Below are positions 18,026-27,861 of a stretch of DNA of 64,000 nt, in pieces. A program made the position numbers and the translations under genes. The stretch is from Aquamicrobium sp. (lineage in GTDB: Bacteria; Pseudomonadota; Alphaproteobacteria; Rhizobiales; Rhizobiaceae). The stretch's first letter is position 1. Each line of letters opens with the position of its first letter. The notes beneath the pieces are model-generated. The model did not search any database. It was not told where the DNA came from and was given only the letters and a program-made list of their open reading frames with translations. Location of the stretch: assembly GCF_023954335.1 (NCBI RefSeq), contig NZ_JAMLIE010000001.1, forward strand, positions 620,001 to 684,000, read 5' to 3'.

Positions 18026-18925
18026 ATGATCGACAAGCTCGAATACTTCCTGGCGCTCGCCCGCGCCCGCCATTTCGGCAAGGCGGCGGAGGAGCTCGGC
18101 ATCGCCCAGCCGACGCTGTCGGCCGGGATCAAGCAGCTCGAGGACATATTGGGCGTGATGCTGGTCAAGCGCGGCTCGCGCTTCCAGGGGCTGACGCCCG
18201 AGGGCGAGCAGGTGCTGGCGTGGGCGCGACGAATTGTCTCCGACACCAGCGCCATGAAGGACGAGATGCGCGCCGCGCGTCACGGCCTGTCCGGCCGGCT
18301 GCGAATCGCCGCCATCCCCACCGCGCTCGCCATGGTGCCGGCGCTGACCACGCCCTTCCGCGAAAAGCATCCCGGCGTCACCTTCACCGTCCTGTCGCGC
18401 ACCTCGGTCGAGGTGCTGTCGATGCTGGGCAATTTCGACATCGACGCCGGCATCACCTATCTCGACAACGAGCCGCTCGGCCGCGTCGTTTCCGTGCCGC
18501 TCTATTCCGAGCGCTACCAGCTCATCACCGCCGCCGGAAACCCGCTGTCGGACCGGGCGCAGGTGACGTGGGAGGAGGTGGCCGGGCTGCCGCTGTGCCT
18601 CCTGACCCCGGACATGCAGAACCGCCGCATAATCGACCAGCATCTGGCCGCGGCCAACGTCTCGGCGCGGCCGACGCTGGAATCCAACTCGATGATCCTG
18701 CTCTACGCCCATATCCGCACCGGCAAATGGTCGTCGATCATGCCGCTGAACCTTGCCGAAACGCTCGGCCTCATCGAGCCGATCCGCGCCATCCCCATCG
18801 TCGGGCCCGACGCCAGCCACATCGTCGGGCTGGTCGCGGCCCAGCGCGAGCCGCGCACGCCGCTGGTGGCGGCGCTGCTGGACGAGGCGATGGCGCTCGC
18901 GGGCGCGTTCGCCGCTTCTCGATAG
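18026..18925 (+). CDS. LysR family regulator of the formate dehydrogenase operon (FdsR-like)
   Basis: A 299-residue LysR regulator. The N-terminal winged HTH is MIDKLEYFLALARARHFGKA followed by AEELGIAQPTLSAGIKQLE. Residues about 90-290 are the type 2 periplasmic-binding-protein effector domain (GRLRIAAIPTALAMVPALTT, FDIDAGITYLD). It is 134 bp upstream of fdsG in the same orientation. LysR genes in this position (FdsR of Cupriavidus) control fds operons, so formate-responsive control of fdsGBACD is the likely role. I use the ATG at 18026; the frame is open to 17960 but the earlier part overlaps the operator region and has no similarity. Its stop codon lies inside the second operator. Confidence 0.9.
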   Translation: MIDKLEYFLALARARHFGKAAEELGIAQPTLSAGIKQLEDILGVMLVKRGSRFQGLTPEGEQVLAWARRIVSDTSAMKDEMRAARHGLSGRLRIAAIPTALAMVPALTTPFREKHPGVTFTVLSRTSVEVLSMLGNFDIDAGITYLDNEPLGRVVSVPLYSERYQLITAAGNPLSDRAQVTWEEVAGLPLCLLTPDMQNRRIIDQHLAAANVSARPTLESNSMILLYAHIRTGKWSSIMPLNLAETLGLIEPIRAIPIVGPDASHIVGLVAAQREPRTPLVAALLDEAMALAGAFAASR

Positions 18926-18937
18926 GCAATATCTATC
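18921..18937. promoter_or_regulatory. LysR-type operator GATAG-N7-CTATC upstream of fdsG
   Basis: A perfect interrupted palindrome, GATAGGCAATATCTATC, with the LysR gene's TAG stop (18923-18925) inside its left arm. It is 123 bp upstream of the fdsG start and uses the same arms as the cluster at 17920-17953. The shared motif at both ends of the LysR gene supports binding by that regulator. Confidence 0.55.
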
Positions 18938-19059
18938 AAGCAACGGAACGCGTGTATTGATTCGAACGCTTTCCTCCGCTTTTCTGGACACTTAGCCGGT
19001 TCTGTCGGGCCGGCTCCGGCCGGGAGCAGGAAAGGCCGGGCATTCAGGGAGGGCGCTGC

Positions 19060-19535
19060 ATGGCTATGCAGCAGCACAGTACCGAAATCGCGGCGCGGGC
19101 CGCGCACATCGTCGAGGCGTTGCGCGATCTCGAAGGCCCGCTGCTGCCGATCCTGCACGAGCTTCAGGAAGAATTCGGCCATGTGCCGCCCGAGACGCTA
19201 CCGGTCATCGCCGAGGCGCTGAACCTGTCGCGCGCCGAGGTACACGGCGTCGTCAGCTTCTATCACGATTTCCGCCGCGAGCCGGCCGGCCGCCATGTGC
19301 TGAAGCTGTGCCGGGCGGAAGCCTGCCAGTCGATGGGCGCGGACGCGATCGCCGCGCTGGTGCAGCGCGCGCTCGGCATCGGCTTTCACGAGACCAGCGC
19401 CGACGGCGCGGTGACGCTGGAACCGGTCTATTGCCTCGGCCTGTGCGCCTGCGCGCCGGCCGCCCTTCTGGACGGCGAGCCGCGCGGCCGGCTCGACGCG
19501 GCAGCGGTCGAGGAGATCGCCGGCGAGGTGCGGCG

Positions 19536-19539
<4 letters not shown>
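19060..19539 (+). CDS. fdsG: NAD-dependent formate dehydrogenase gamma subunit
   Basis: A 159-residue NuoE-like [2Fe-2S] thioredoxin-fold subunit that, with FdsB, passes electrons from formate oxidation to NAD+. The family pattern is clear: LQEEFGHVPPETLPVIAEAL, HGVVSFYHDFR, and the four cluster cysteines in LCRAEACQSMG and VYCLGLCACAPA. It is the first gene of the fds operon, starting 134 bp after the LysR gene; GGAGGG precedes the ATG by several bases. Its stop overlaps the fdsB start (ATGA). Confidence 0.95.
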
Positions 19540-21091
<1,552 letters not shown>

Positions 21092-21095
<4 letters not shown>

Positions 21096-21310
21096 CCGAC
21101 CCCGCGAAGGCAAAAGGCCCGGCATCCTATTTCCCCTCGATCGAGAAGACCTACGGAAAGCCGGTCGAGCACTGGAAGGCGCTGATCCGGGAGAAGACCG
21201 GCATGAAGCATATGGAGATCGTGAACTGGCTGAAGGCCGAACACGGTCTCGGGCATGGCCACGCCAATGCGCTCGTCGCGCACACGCTGGCCGGGAACAA
21301 GGGCGGCTAG
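21092..21310 (+). CDS. DUF4287 domain protein embedded in the fds operon
   Basis: A 72-residue protein whose whole length fits the DUF4287 pattern: ASYFPSIEKTYGKPVEHWKA, TGMKHMEIVNWLKAEHGLGH, GHANALVAHTL. No biochemical function is established for this domain as far as I know. The ATG overlaps the fdsB stop (ATGA) and the stop lies 10 nt before fdsA, so it must be co-translated with formate dehydrogenase. Usual fds operons run fdsG-fdsB-fdsA-fdsC-fdsD without this gene. It is too short and polar to be an enzyme subunit; a small accessory or chaperone role is possible but unproven. Confidence 0.85.
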
Positions 21311-21320
21311 GAGAACTCCG

Positions 21321-24212
21321 ATGAGTCTCGTCCACGAAACCGACTACGGCACGCCGGCCTCGAAATCAGAGCGTAAGGTAACGCTTACGATAGACGGCGT
21401 GTCCGTCACCGTGCCCGAGGGCACCTCGGTGATGCGCGCGGCGATGGAAGCCGGCGTCGAGATCCCGAAGCTGTGCGCCACCGACATGCTCGACGCCTTC
21501 GGCTCGTGCCGCGTGTGCCTGGTCGAGATCGAGGGCCGCGGCGGCACGCCCGCCTCCTGCACCACGCCGGTGGCGGAAGGGATGGCGGTGACGACGCAGA
21601 GCGAGCGGCTGGGCCGTCTGCGGCGCTGCGTCATGGAGCTCTACCTCTCCGACCATCCGGCCGGGCGCGGCGAACAGGCCGGCACCGGCATGAGCGAGTT
21701 CGATCATGTGGCGGCGACGATCGGCCTCGTTGAAAACCGCTACGACCGCGACGGGCGCAACCATGTCGCGCCGGGCGAGGGCTCGCTCAATGTCGACTAC
21801 CTCGTGCGCGACGCCTCCAACCCCTATTTCGAGTACGACCCGGCCCAGTGCATCGTCTGCTCGCGCTGCGTGCGCGCCTGCGAGGACGTGCAGGGCACCT
21901 TCGCGCTGACCATCGAGGGCCGCGGCTTCGAGAGCCGCATGGTCGCCTCGATGCACGAGGACTTCATCGAGTCCGAATGCGTGTCCTGCGGCGCCTGCGT
22001 GCAGGCCTGCCCGACCGACGCGCTGCGCGAGAAGTCGGTGCTCCAGATGGGCATGCCCGAATGGTCGGCCGTCACCACCTGCGCCTATTGCGGCGTCGGC
22101 TGCTCGTTCAAGGCCGAGATGCGCGGCGAGGAGCTGGTGCGCATGGTGCCGTTCAAGGACGGCAAGGCCAATCGCGGCCATTCCTGCGTCAAGGGCCGCT
22201 TCGCCTTCGGCTATGCCACCCACCGCGACCGTATCCTCAACCCGATGATCCGCGAGAAGGTGACGGACCCGTGGCGCGAGGTGACGTGGGAGGAGGCGCT
22301 GGCTTATACCGCCGCCGAGTTCCGCCGCATCCAGTACCAGTACGGGCGCGGGTCGGTCGGCGGCATCACCTCCTCGCGCTGCACCAACGAGGAGACCTAT
22401 CTCGTCCAGAAGCTGGTGCGGCAGGGCTTCGGCAACAACAATGTCGACACCTGCGCCCGCGTCTGCCACTCGCCCACCGGCTACGGGCTGGGGCAGGCCT
22501 TCGGCACCTCGGCCGGCACGCAGGATTTCGACTCGATCGAGCATTCGGACGTCGTCCTTATCATCGGCGCCAACCCGGCCGCGGCCCACCCCGTTTTCGC
22601 CTCGCGGATGAAGAAGCGGCTCCGGCAGGGCGCCAAGCTGATCATCGTCGACCCGCGCCGCACCGAGCTGGTCAGGACCCCGCATGTCGAGGCCGCCTAC
22701 CACCTGCCGTTGAAGCCCGGCACCAATGTCGCGGTCGTCACCGCGCTCGCCCATGTCATCGTCACCGAGGGACTCTACGACGAGGCCTTCATCCGCGAGC
22801 GCTGCGACTGGGACGAGTTCGCCGACTACGCCGGGTTCGCCGCCGATCCGACGAACAGCCCGGAGGAGGTGGAGAAGCTCTCCGGCGTGCCGGCGGAAGC
22901 GATCCGCGGCGCGGCTCGGCTCTACGCCACCGGCGGCAACGGCGCGATCTATTACGGCCTCGGCGTCACCGAGCACAGCCAGGGCTCGACCACGGTGATG
23001 GCCATCGCCAATCTCGCCATGCTGACCGGCAATATCGGTCGGCCCGGCGTCGGCGTGAACCCGCTGCGCGGCCAGAACAACGTGCAGGGCTCGTGCGACA
23101 TGGGCTCGTTCCCGCACGAATTGCCCGGCTACCGCCACATCGCCGGCGACGCCGTGCGCGAGATCTACGAATCGCTGTGGGGCGTGAAGCTCGACCACGA
23201 GCCGGGCCTGCGCATCCCCAACATGCTGGATGCCGCGGTCGAGGGCTCGTTCAAGGGTCTCTACATCCAGGGCGAGGACATCCTGCAATCCGACCCCGAC
23301 ACGCGCCACGTCTCGGCCGGGCTGGAGGCGATGGAATGCGTCGTCGTCCACGACCTGTTCCTCAACGAGACCGCGCGCTTCGCCCATGTCTTCCTGCCCG
23401 GCTCGACCTTCCTCGAGAAGGACGGCACCTTCACCAATGCCGAGCGGCGCATCAACCGCGTGCGCAAGGTCATCGCGCCGAAGGCCCGCTATGCCGATTG
23501 GGAGGCGACGCAGGCGCTGGCGCGCGCGCTCGGCCTCGACTGGAACTACGCCCACCCCTCCGAGATCATGGACGAGATCGCCTTGACCACGCCCTCCTTC
23601 GCCGGCGTCACCTACGACCTCTTGGACCGCGAGGGCTCGGTGCAGTGGCCGTGCAACGAGAAGGCCCCGCTCGGCACGCCGGTCATGCATGTCGACGGCT
23701 TCGTGCGCGGCCGGGGCAAGTTCATCCGCACCGACTATGTCGCGACCGACGAGAAGACCGGCCCGCGCTTCCCGCTGCTGCTCACCACGGGGCGCATCCT
23801 GTCGCAATACAATGTCGGGGCGCAGACGCGGCGCACCGAAAACGTCGCCTGGCACGGTGAGGACGTGCTGGAGATCCACCCGCACGACGCCGAGCAGCGC
23901 GGCATCCGGCAGGGCGACTATGTGCGGCTGACGAGCCGCGCCGGCGAGACCAGCCTGCGCGCCACCATCACCGACCGGGTCGCGCCGGGCGTGGTCTACA
24001 CCACCTTTCACCACCCCGACACGCAGGCCAACGTCATCACCACCGACTATTCCGACTGGGCGACCAACTGCCCCGAATACAAGGTGACGGCGGTGCAGGT
24101 CGCGCTTTCCAACGGGCCAAGCGACTGGCAGCGCGAATATGACGCGTTCTCGCGCCGCTCGCGCCGCATCGCCCGGCCGCAGGAGACGACGCCGACCGAG
24201 GCGGCGGAATAG
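21321..24212 (+). CDS. fdsA: NAD-dependent formate dehydrogenase catalytic alpha subunit (Mo-bis-MGD)
   Basis: A 963-residue catalytic subunit oxidising formate to CO2. Residues about 20-100 are a NuoG-like [2Fe-2S] domain (Cys 52, 63, 66, 80). A His/Cys region and two ferredoxin-type [4Fe-4S] sets follow (Cys 177/180/183/187 and 220/223/226/230), then the molybdopterin-oxidoreductase [4Fe-4S] site (Cys 254/257/261/289). The Mo-ligand cysteine is C382 in CARVCHSPTGYG, followed by the catalytic-site His 383, as in Rhodobacter FdsA. The C-terminal molybdopterin-dinucleotide domain starts near PLLLTTGRILSQYN. A ribosome-binding site, AGGAGAA, precedes the ATG at 21321. Confidence 0.97.
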   Translation: MSLVHETDYGTPASKSERKVTLTIDGVSVTVPEGTSVMRAAMEAGVEIPKLCATDMLDAFGSCRVCLVEIEGRGGTPASCTTPVAEGMAVTTQSERLGRLRRCVMELYLSDHPAGRGEQAGTGMSEFDHVAATIGLVENRYDRDGRNHVAPGEGSLNVDYLVRDASNPYFEYDPAQCIVCSRCVRACEDVQGTFALTIEGRGFESRMVASMHEDFIESECVSCGACVQACPTDALREKSVLQMGMPEWSAVTTCAYCGVGCSFKAEMRGEELVRMVPFKDGKANRGHSCVKGRFAFGYATHRDRILNPMIREKVTDPWREVTWEEALAYTAAEFRRIQYQYGRGSVGGITSSRCTNEETYLVQKLVRQGFGNNNVDTCARVCHSPTGYGLGQAFGTSAGTQDFDSIEHSDVVLIIGANPAAAHPVFASRMKKRLRQGAKLIIVDPRRTELVRTPHVEAAYHLPLKPGTNVAVVTALAHVIVTEGLYDEAFIRERCDWDEFADYAGFAADPTNSPEEVEKLSGVPAEAIRGAARLYATGGNGAIYYGLGVTEHSQGSTTVMAIANLAMLTGNIGRPGVGVNPLRGQNNVQGSCDMGSFPHELPGYRHIAGDAVREIYESLWGVKLDHEPGLRIPNMLDAAVEGSFKGLYIQGEDILQSDPDTRHVSAGLEAMECVVVHDLFLNETARFAHVFLPGSTFLEKDGTFTNAERRINRVRKVIAPKARYADWEATQALARALGLDWNYAHPSEIMDEIALTTPSFAGVTYDLLDREGSVQWPCNEKAPLGTPVMHVDGFVRGRGKFIRTDYVATDEKTGPRFPLLLTTGRILSQYNVGAQTRRTENVAWHGEDVLEIHPHDAEQRGIRQGDYVRLTSRAGETSLRATITDRVAPGVVYTTFHHPDTQANVITTDYSDWATNCPEYKVTAVQVALSNGPSDWQREYDAFSRRSRRIARPQETTPTEAAE

Positions 24213-24213
24213 G

Positions 24214-25038
24214 ATGAGCCGCCCGCCCGTTACCGCCGCCCCGCGCATCGCCCGCCGCGTCCACGGCGCGGCGACGGCCGCGCGGATGGTGCCGGAGGAG
24301 GTGCCGGTCGCCTTCTCCTATGGCGGCACCACCCATGCGGTGATGATGGCGACACCGGCCGACCTTGAGGACTTCGCGCTCGGCTTCTCGCTGACCGAAG
24401 GCATCGTCGCCGCGCCGGACGAGATCGAGGCTGTCGCGGTCGAGGAGGCGGGCGAGGGCATCGACATCCAGATTACGCTTGGCGGGGAGCCGGGCGCGCG
24501 CTTTGCGGCGCGGCGCAGGCATCTCGCCGGGCCGGTGGGCTGCGGCCTGTGCGGCATCGAATCCATCGAGGAGGCGCTGCGTCGGGTGCGCGACGTCGGC
24601 GCGGCGGCGCTCACCCTCTCGGCCGGCGACATCACCCGCTCCGTCCGGCAACTGGCGGAATGGCAGACGCTGCATGCGCAGACCGGCGCGGTCCATGCCG
24701 CCGGCTTCTATGTGCCGGGAAGCGGCATCCTCGCTGCGCGCGAGGATGTCGGCCGCCACAACGCGCTCGACAAGCTGGCGGGGGGGCTGGCGCGTGCCGG
24801 CGTCGACGGGGAGACGGGCGCGGTCGTCGTCACCAGCCGCGTCTCGGTCGAGATGGTGCAGAAGGCGGCGGCCATTGGCGCGCCGGCGATTCTCGCGGTG
24901 TCGGCCCCGACCGCGCTCGCCATCCGCACGGCCGAGGAGGCCGGCATGATGCTGGTGGCGCTGGTGCGCGGCGACGAGTTCGACGTCTTCACCCATGCGC
25001 GGCGGCTCGTCGAGGGGGAGGCGCGCAATGTCGCATGA
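24214..25038 (+). CDS. fdhD: Formate dehydrogenase sulfurtransferase FdhD/FdsC
   Basis: A 274-residue FdhD-family protein, needed to insert a terminal sulfido ligand on the bis-MGD cofactor of formate dehydrogenase. The defining CxxC is in VGCGLCGIES near residue 110, and the family C-terminal motifs are HAAGFYVPG, REDVGRHNALDKLAGG and VVTSRVSVEMVQKAAAIGAP. In Rhodobacter and Cupriavidus fds operons the homologue is named FdsC and also protects the nascent FdsA. It starts 1 nt after the fdsA stop and overlaps fdsD by 11 nt. The ATG at 24214 is preceded by AGG within the fdsA stop region. Confidence 0.95.
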   Translation: MSRPPVTAAPRIARRVHGAATAARMVPEEVPVAFSYGGTTHAVMMATPADLEDFALGFSLTEGIVAAPDEIEAVAVEEAGEGIDIQITLGGEPGARFAARRRHLAGPVGCGLCGIESIEEALRRVRDVGAAALTLSAGDITRSVRQLAEWQTLHAQTGAVHAAGFYVPGSGILAAREDVGRHNALDKLAGGLARAGVDGETGAVVVTSRVSVEMVQKAAAIGAPAILAVSAPTALAIRTAEEAGMMLVALVRGDEFDVFTHARRLVEGEARNVA

Positions 25039-25276
25039 GGATACGCCGACCCCGCACCCCGATGGCCCGCACGCCAAGATCGTGCGCATGGCCAACCAGA
25101 TCGGCACCTTCTTCCTGTCGAAGCCGCACGCCGAGGGCGTTGCCGGCGTCGCCGAGCACATCAACAAGTTCTGGGAGCCGCGCATGCGCCGCCAGTTCTT
25201 CGCAGCGCTCGATGAGGGCGAGGCGTTCCTGCCCATCGTGCGCGAGGCGGCCGCCGGCGTCAGGAAGCCGGAGTAG
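25028..25276 (+). CDS. fdsD: Formate dehydrogenase delta subunit
   Basis: An 82-residue small subunit found only at the end of fds-type operons; its role is structural or in assembly rather than redox, as it has no cysteine. The family pattern is KIVRMANQIGTFFLSKPH then AEHINKFWEPRMRRQFFAAL. The ATG lies inside the end of fdhD (11-nt overlap), so translation is coupled. It is the last gene of the operon; the 60-bp gap to the convergent LVIVD gene shows no strong hairpin. Confidence 0.93.
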   Translation: MSHEDTPTPHPDGPHAKIVRMANQIGTFFLSKPHAEGVAGVAEHINKFWEPRMRRQFFAALDEGEAFLPIVREAAAGVRKPE

Positions 25277-25336
25277 GTCGTTCCTTATCCGCTACCGATG
25301 GAATGCGATCTCCGGCCGCCGCGCCGGCGCAGTTCG

Positions 25337-26599
25337 TCAGCCGCCATATTCGATGATCGAAAGGCCGCCATTGTTGTCGGTGACGTAGAGCAGGCCCGCG
25401 GCGTCGACGAAGATGTCGGCCGACTGCACGACCTGCGGCCGGCCGGCCCGCCTGTCGGTCATCACGCGCGGCGCCGGCGGCACCAGTGCGCCGGTCTCGA
25501 CCGGGCGGTAGGGGTCGGAAATGTCGAAGGCGCGCACGCCGGCATTCTGCCATGTGGCGAAGATCAGCGTGTCGGAGACGAAGCTGCCCGGCCGGTTCTC
25601 GTGCAGATTGTGCGGCCCGAAATGGCCGTCCTTGGCGACGTAGTCGATTTCCGACGGCACCGGGAAGGTCGAGATCGAGACCGGGTTGGCCTTGTCGCGG
25701 ATGTCGAACACCCAGGTCAGCTTGCGTCCGTCCTCCTCATTGTCGAGCACCGCCTCGTCGGCGACGACGAGCAGGTCGCGAGACGGCAGCGGCAGCGGCG
25801 AATGCGTGCCGCCGCCGAAGGGGGGCGACCAGTTGCGGTGGGCGATCAGCCTGGGGTTGGCCCGGTCGGCAACGTCGAGGATGGTCAGCCCGCCGTCGCG
25901 CCACGCGGCATAGGCAGTATCGCCCTCGACGAGCGCGTGATGCAGCGCGAAGCGCCGGCCTGCCGCCCATGTCGGCGTCTCGCCGGCGGCCGCGTTCATG
26001 CCCGGCAGCCACCAGCGCCCGGCGATCCGCGGCTTGGTCGGGTCGGCCATGTCGATGGTGATGAAGACATAGTCGGTGAAGCCGTCGATCAGCGCCGAGG
26101 CGTATGCCCAGCGGCCGCCGACATACCAGATGCGGTGGATGCCGACGCCGTCGACGGGCAGGAAGCCGATCCTGCGCGGCGCGTCCGGCGTCGAGATGTC
26201 GTAGACCGTCATGCCCGCCGTCCACGGCCGCGCCTTCATGCTCCCGCCCTCCGCCGTGCCCACGGTCTCGCCGATGGAGCGCGTATAGTAGGATTTCTCG
26301 TCCGGGAACTTCGAGGTATCGGCGAAAAGGTCGAGCGCGTTGACGACGAGCAGGAGGTCGTCATGCGTCTGGAGATGGATGGTCCATGTATTCTCCGGCG
26401 CGGGCACGAAGATCGTCTCGCCCGGCCGCTTCGGGTCGCGCACGTCGACGATGGAGAACCCTTGCGACCACGGATGCGCGACATAGGCGAAGCCGCGATG
26501 CACCATCACCTGCAACCCGTCGCCGCGGCCGCCGATGCCGGAATGGCCGATCAGCTTCATGTTGCGGGCGTAGTCGGGGCGGGGCAGGTCGTCGCTCAT
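25337..26599 (-). CDS. LVIVD repeat-containing beta-propeller-like protein
   Basis: A 420-residue protein composed of repeated segments of about 45-60 residues with a consensus like G-x-A-Y-V-A ... G-x-x-I-V-D-V-x-D-P-x-x-P. Examples are GFAYVAHPWSQGFSIVDVRD, AGMTVYDISTPDAPRRIGFL, WRDGGLTILDVADRANPRLI and NAGVRAFDISDPYRPVETGA. LVIVD repeats form beta-propellers, here used for binding with no catalytic residues visible. No signal peptide is present, which is unusual because many LVIVD proteins are exported. It lies downstream of a ribose-type ABC transporter on the same strand, separated by a RIME repeat, so a functional link is plausible but unproven. Confidence 0.8.
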   Translation of the reverse strand: MSDDLPRPDYARNMKLIGHSGIGGRGDGLQVMVHRGFAYVAHPWSQGFSIVDVRDPKRPGETIFVPAPENTWTIHLQTHDDLLLVVNALDLFADTSKFPDEKSYYTRSIGETVGTAEGGSMKARPWTAGMTVYDISTPDAPRRIGFLPVDGVGIHRIWYVGGRWAYASALIDGFTDYVFITIDMADPTKPRIAGRWWLPGMNAAAGETPTWAAGRRFALHHALVEGDTAYAAWRDGGLTILDVADRANPRLIAHRNWSPPFGGGTHSPLPLPSRDLLVVADEAVLDNEEDGRKLTWVFDIRDKANPVSISTFPVPSEIDYVAKDGHFGPHNLHENRPGSFVSDTLIFATWQNAGVRAFDISDPYRPVETGALVPPAPRVMTDRRAGRPQVVQSADIFVDAAGLLYVTDNNGGLSIIEYGG

Positions 26600-26634
26600 G
26601 GTGGTTCTCCGTTTTTTCCTTCGCTGCCGTCGCT

Positions 26635-26756
26635 ACCCCTCACCGGCCCTTCGGGCCACCTCTCCCCAGAGGGGAGAGGAAAGCCGGCCGCGACGTCTCA
26701 TTTCCTTCCTCTCCCCTCTGGGGAGAGGTGGCGAGCGCAGCGAGCCGGTGAGGGGT
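26635..26756. repeat. RIME-type palindromic intergenic element, copy 3
   Basis: A 122-bp inverted repeat from ACCCCTCACCGGCCC to CCGGTGAGGGGT with two near-identical internal stems (CTCTCCCCAGAGGGGAGAG and CTCTCCCCTCTGGGGAGAG). The right half carries GCGAGCGCAGCGAG in place of the CCCGAAGGG module of the other copies, so it is a different mosaic. It separates the LVIVD gene from the sugar-binding-protein gene and could attenuate or protect the upstream transcript. Confidence 0.8.
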
Positions 26757-26787
26757 GCGCCGGTGCACGCAAACGGGATCGTCTCCG

Positions 26788-27828
26788 TCAGTTCGCCTGC
26801 GGTATCCACTCCGCCGTCGCGGCGTCGCTTTCGAGGAAGGCCGGGAACTTCTCCTGCAGGTCCTCGATGGTCTTGATGTCGTTGGCGATCAGGTCGTCGC
26901 GGGTGACGAGCGTCGGCTGGAGCAGCACCGAACGGCCCGGGAAGGCGCCGGCGATGTCGAGCGCCAGCGCGCGGATCGAGACCTCGCCGACCACGGCGGC
27001 GTTGGTCGCGGCCGTCGCCACCCAGGCGCTGTTCTCCTCGCGCATCAGCTCGATGTCCGGCGTCGAGATGTCGATGCCGTAGATCTTCGTCTTGTCGGAA
27101 ACGCCGAGCTCGTCGATGGCGAGCTTGACACCCTTGGCGAACTCGTCCCACGGCGTGAAGACGACGCTGATGTCGGGATTGGCGGTCAAGACCGCCTTGG
27201 TCTGGTCGGCGACCGAGGCCGGCACCGTGTCGTTGACCACGCCCCAGACGGCCTTCTCGGTCACGTCGTTGGCCTTGGCGATCTCCTGCCAGACGGCGTA
27301 GCGCCGGTCGAGCGGGGCGAAGCCGGCGACATAGACCGCGCCGCCGGTGAAGCCCTTGCCTTCCTTCTCGACCGCGTGCTCGAGCACGAGACGGGCCATG
27401 TCGGCGTCCGACTGCTCGATCTGGGCAACCGCCGGGTTGTCGAGGTCGACGTCGTAGGCCACGACCTTGATGCCGGCGTCGAGCGCCTTCTGGGCCACGT
27501 CCTGCAAGGTCTCGGGGCGGCCGTTATTGATGACGATGCCGTCGACGCCGAGATTGATCGCCTGCTCGACGAGGCTGCGCTGGGTGTCGTGGTCGTTGCG
27601 CGCCTGCGAGATGGTGAGCTCGACGCCGAGCGCGTCGCCCTGGCGCTTGACGCCAGATTCGAACGCCTGGAGCCAGTCGCCCGAGCCGAGGAAGGAGACG
27701 ACGGCGATCCTGACGCCGCCCTTGTCGAACGGCGCCGGCGCGCCGTCGATGCCCTGCGAGAACGCCTGTCCGGCGAGGAGGAGCGACGCGACCGCGCCGC
27801 CGAGAAGTGTTCTGGTGATGTGCCTCAT
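26788..27828 (-). CDS. Sugar ABC transporter periplasmic substrate-binding protein
   Basis: A 346-residue ribose/galactose-type binding protein (Peripla_BP_4 class). A Sec signal peptide is evident (MRHITRTLLGGAVASLLLAG, cleavage near AFSQ-G). The mature part has the type I fold landmarks: RIAVVSFLGSGDWLQAFESG, a region like AINLGVDGIVINNGRPETLQ, and a hinge near VVNDTVPASVADQTKAVL. Substrate unknown; members bind sugars, AI-2 or polyols. It is the last of three transporter genes (ATPase, permease, binding protein) on this strand, 33 nt after the permease stop, with GGCAGCAGGGAC upstream of the ATG. Confidence 0.92.
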   Translation of the reverse strand: MRHITRTLLGGAVASLLLAGQAFSQGIDGAPAPFDKGGVRIAVVSFLGSGDWLQAFESGVKRQGDALGVELTISQARNDHDTQRSLVEQAINLGVDGIVINNGRPETLQDVAQKALDAGIKVVAYDVDLDNPAVAQIEQSDADMARLVLEHAVEKEGKGFTGGAVYVAGFAPLDRRYAVWQEIAKANDVTEKAVWGVVNDTVPASVADQTKAVLTANPDISVVFTPWDEFAKGVKLAIDELGVSDKTKIYGIDISTPDIELMREENSAWVATAATNAAVVGEVSIRALALDIAGAFPGRSVLLQPTLVTRDDLIANDIKTIEDLQEKFPAFLESDAATAEWIPQAN

Positions 27829-27861
27829 GTCCCTGCTGCCTTTTTGTTAGCGGGTTGAAAA

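Noticed and set aside
21366..24248. 960-codon minus-strand frame opposite fdsA
   Set aside because: The same GC-driven artefact; fdsA carries all cofactor motifs in the plus frame.
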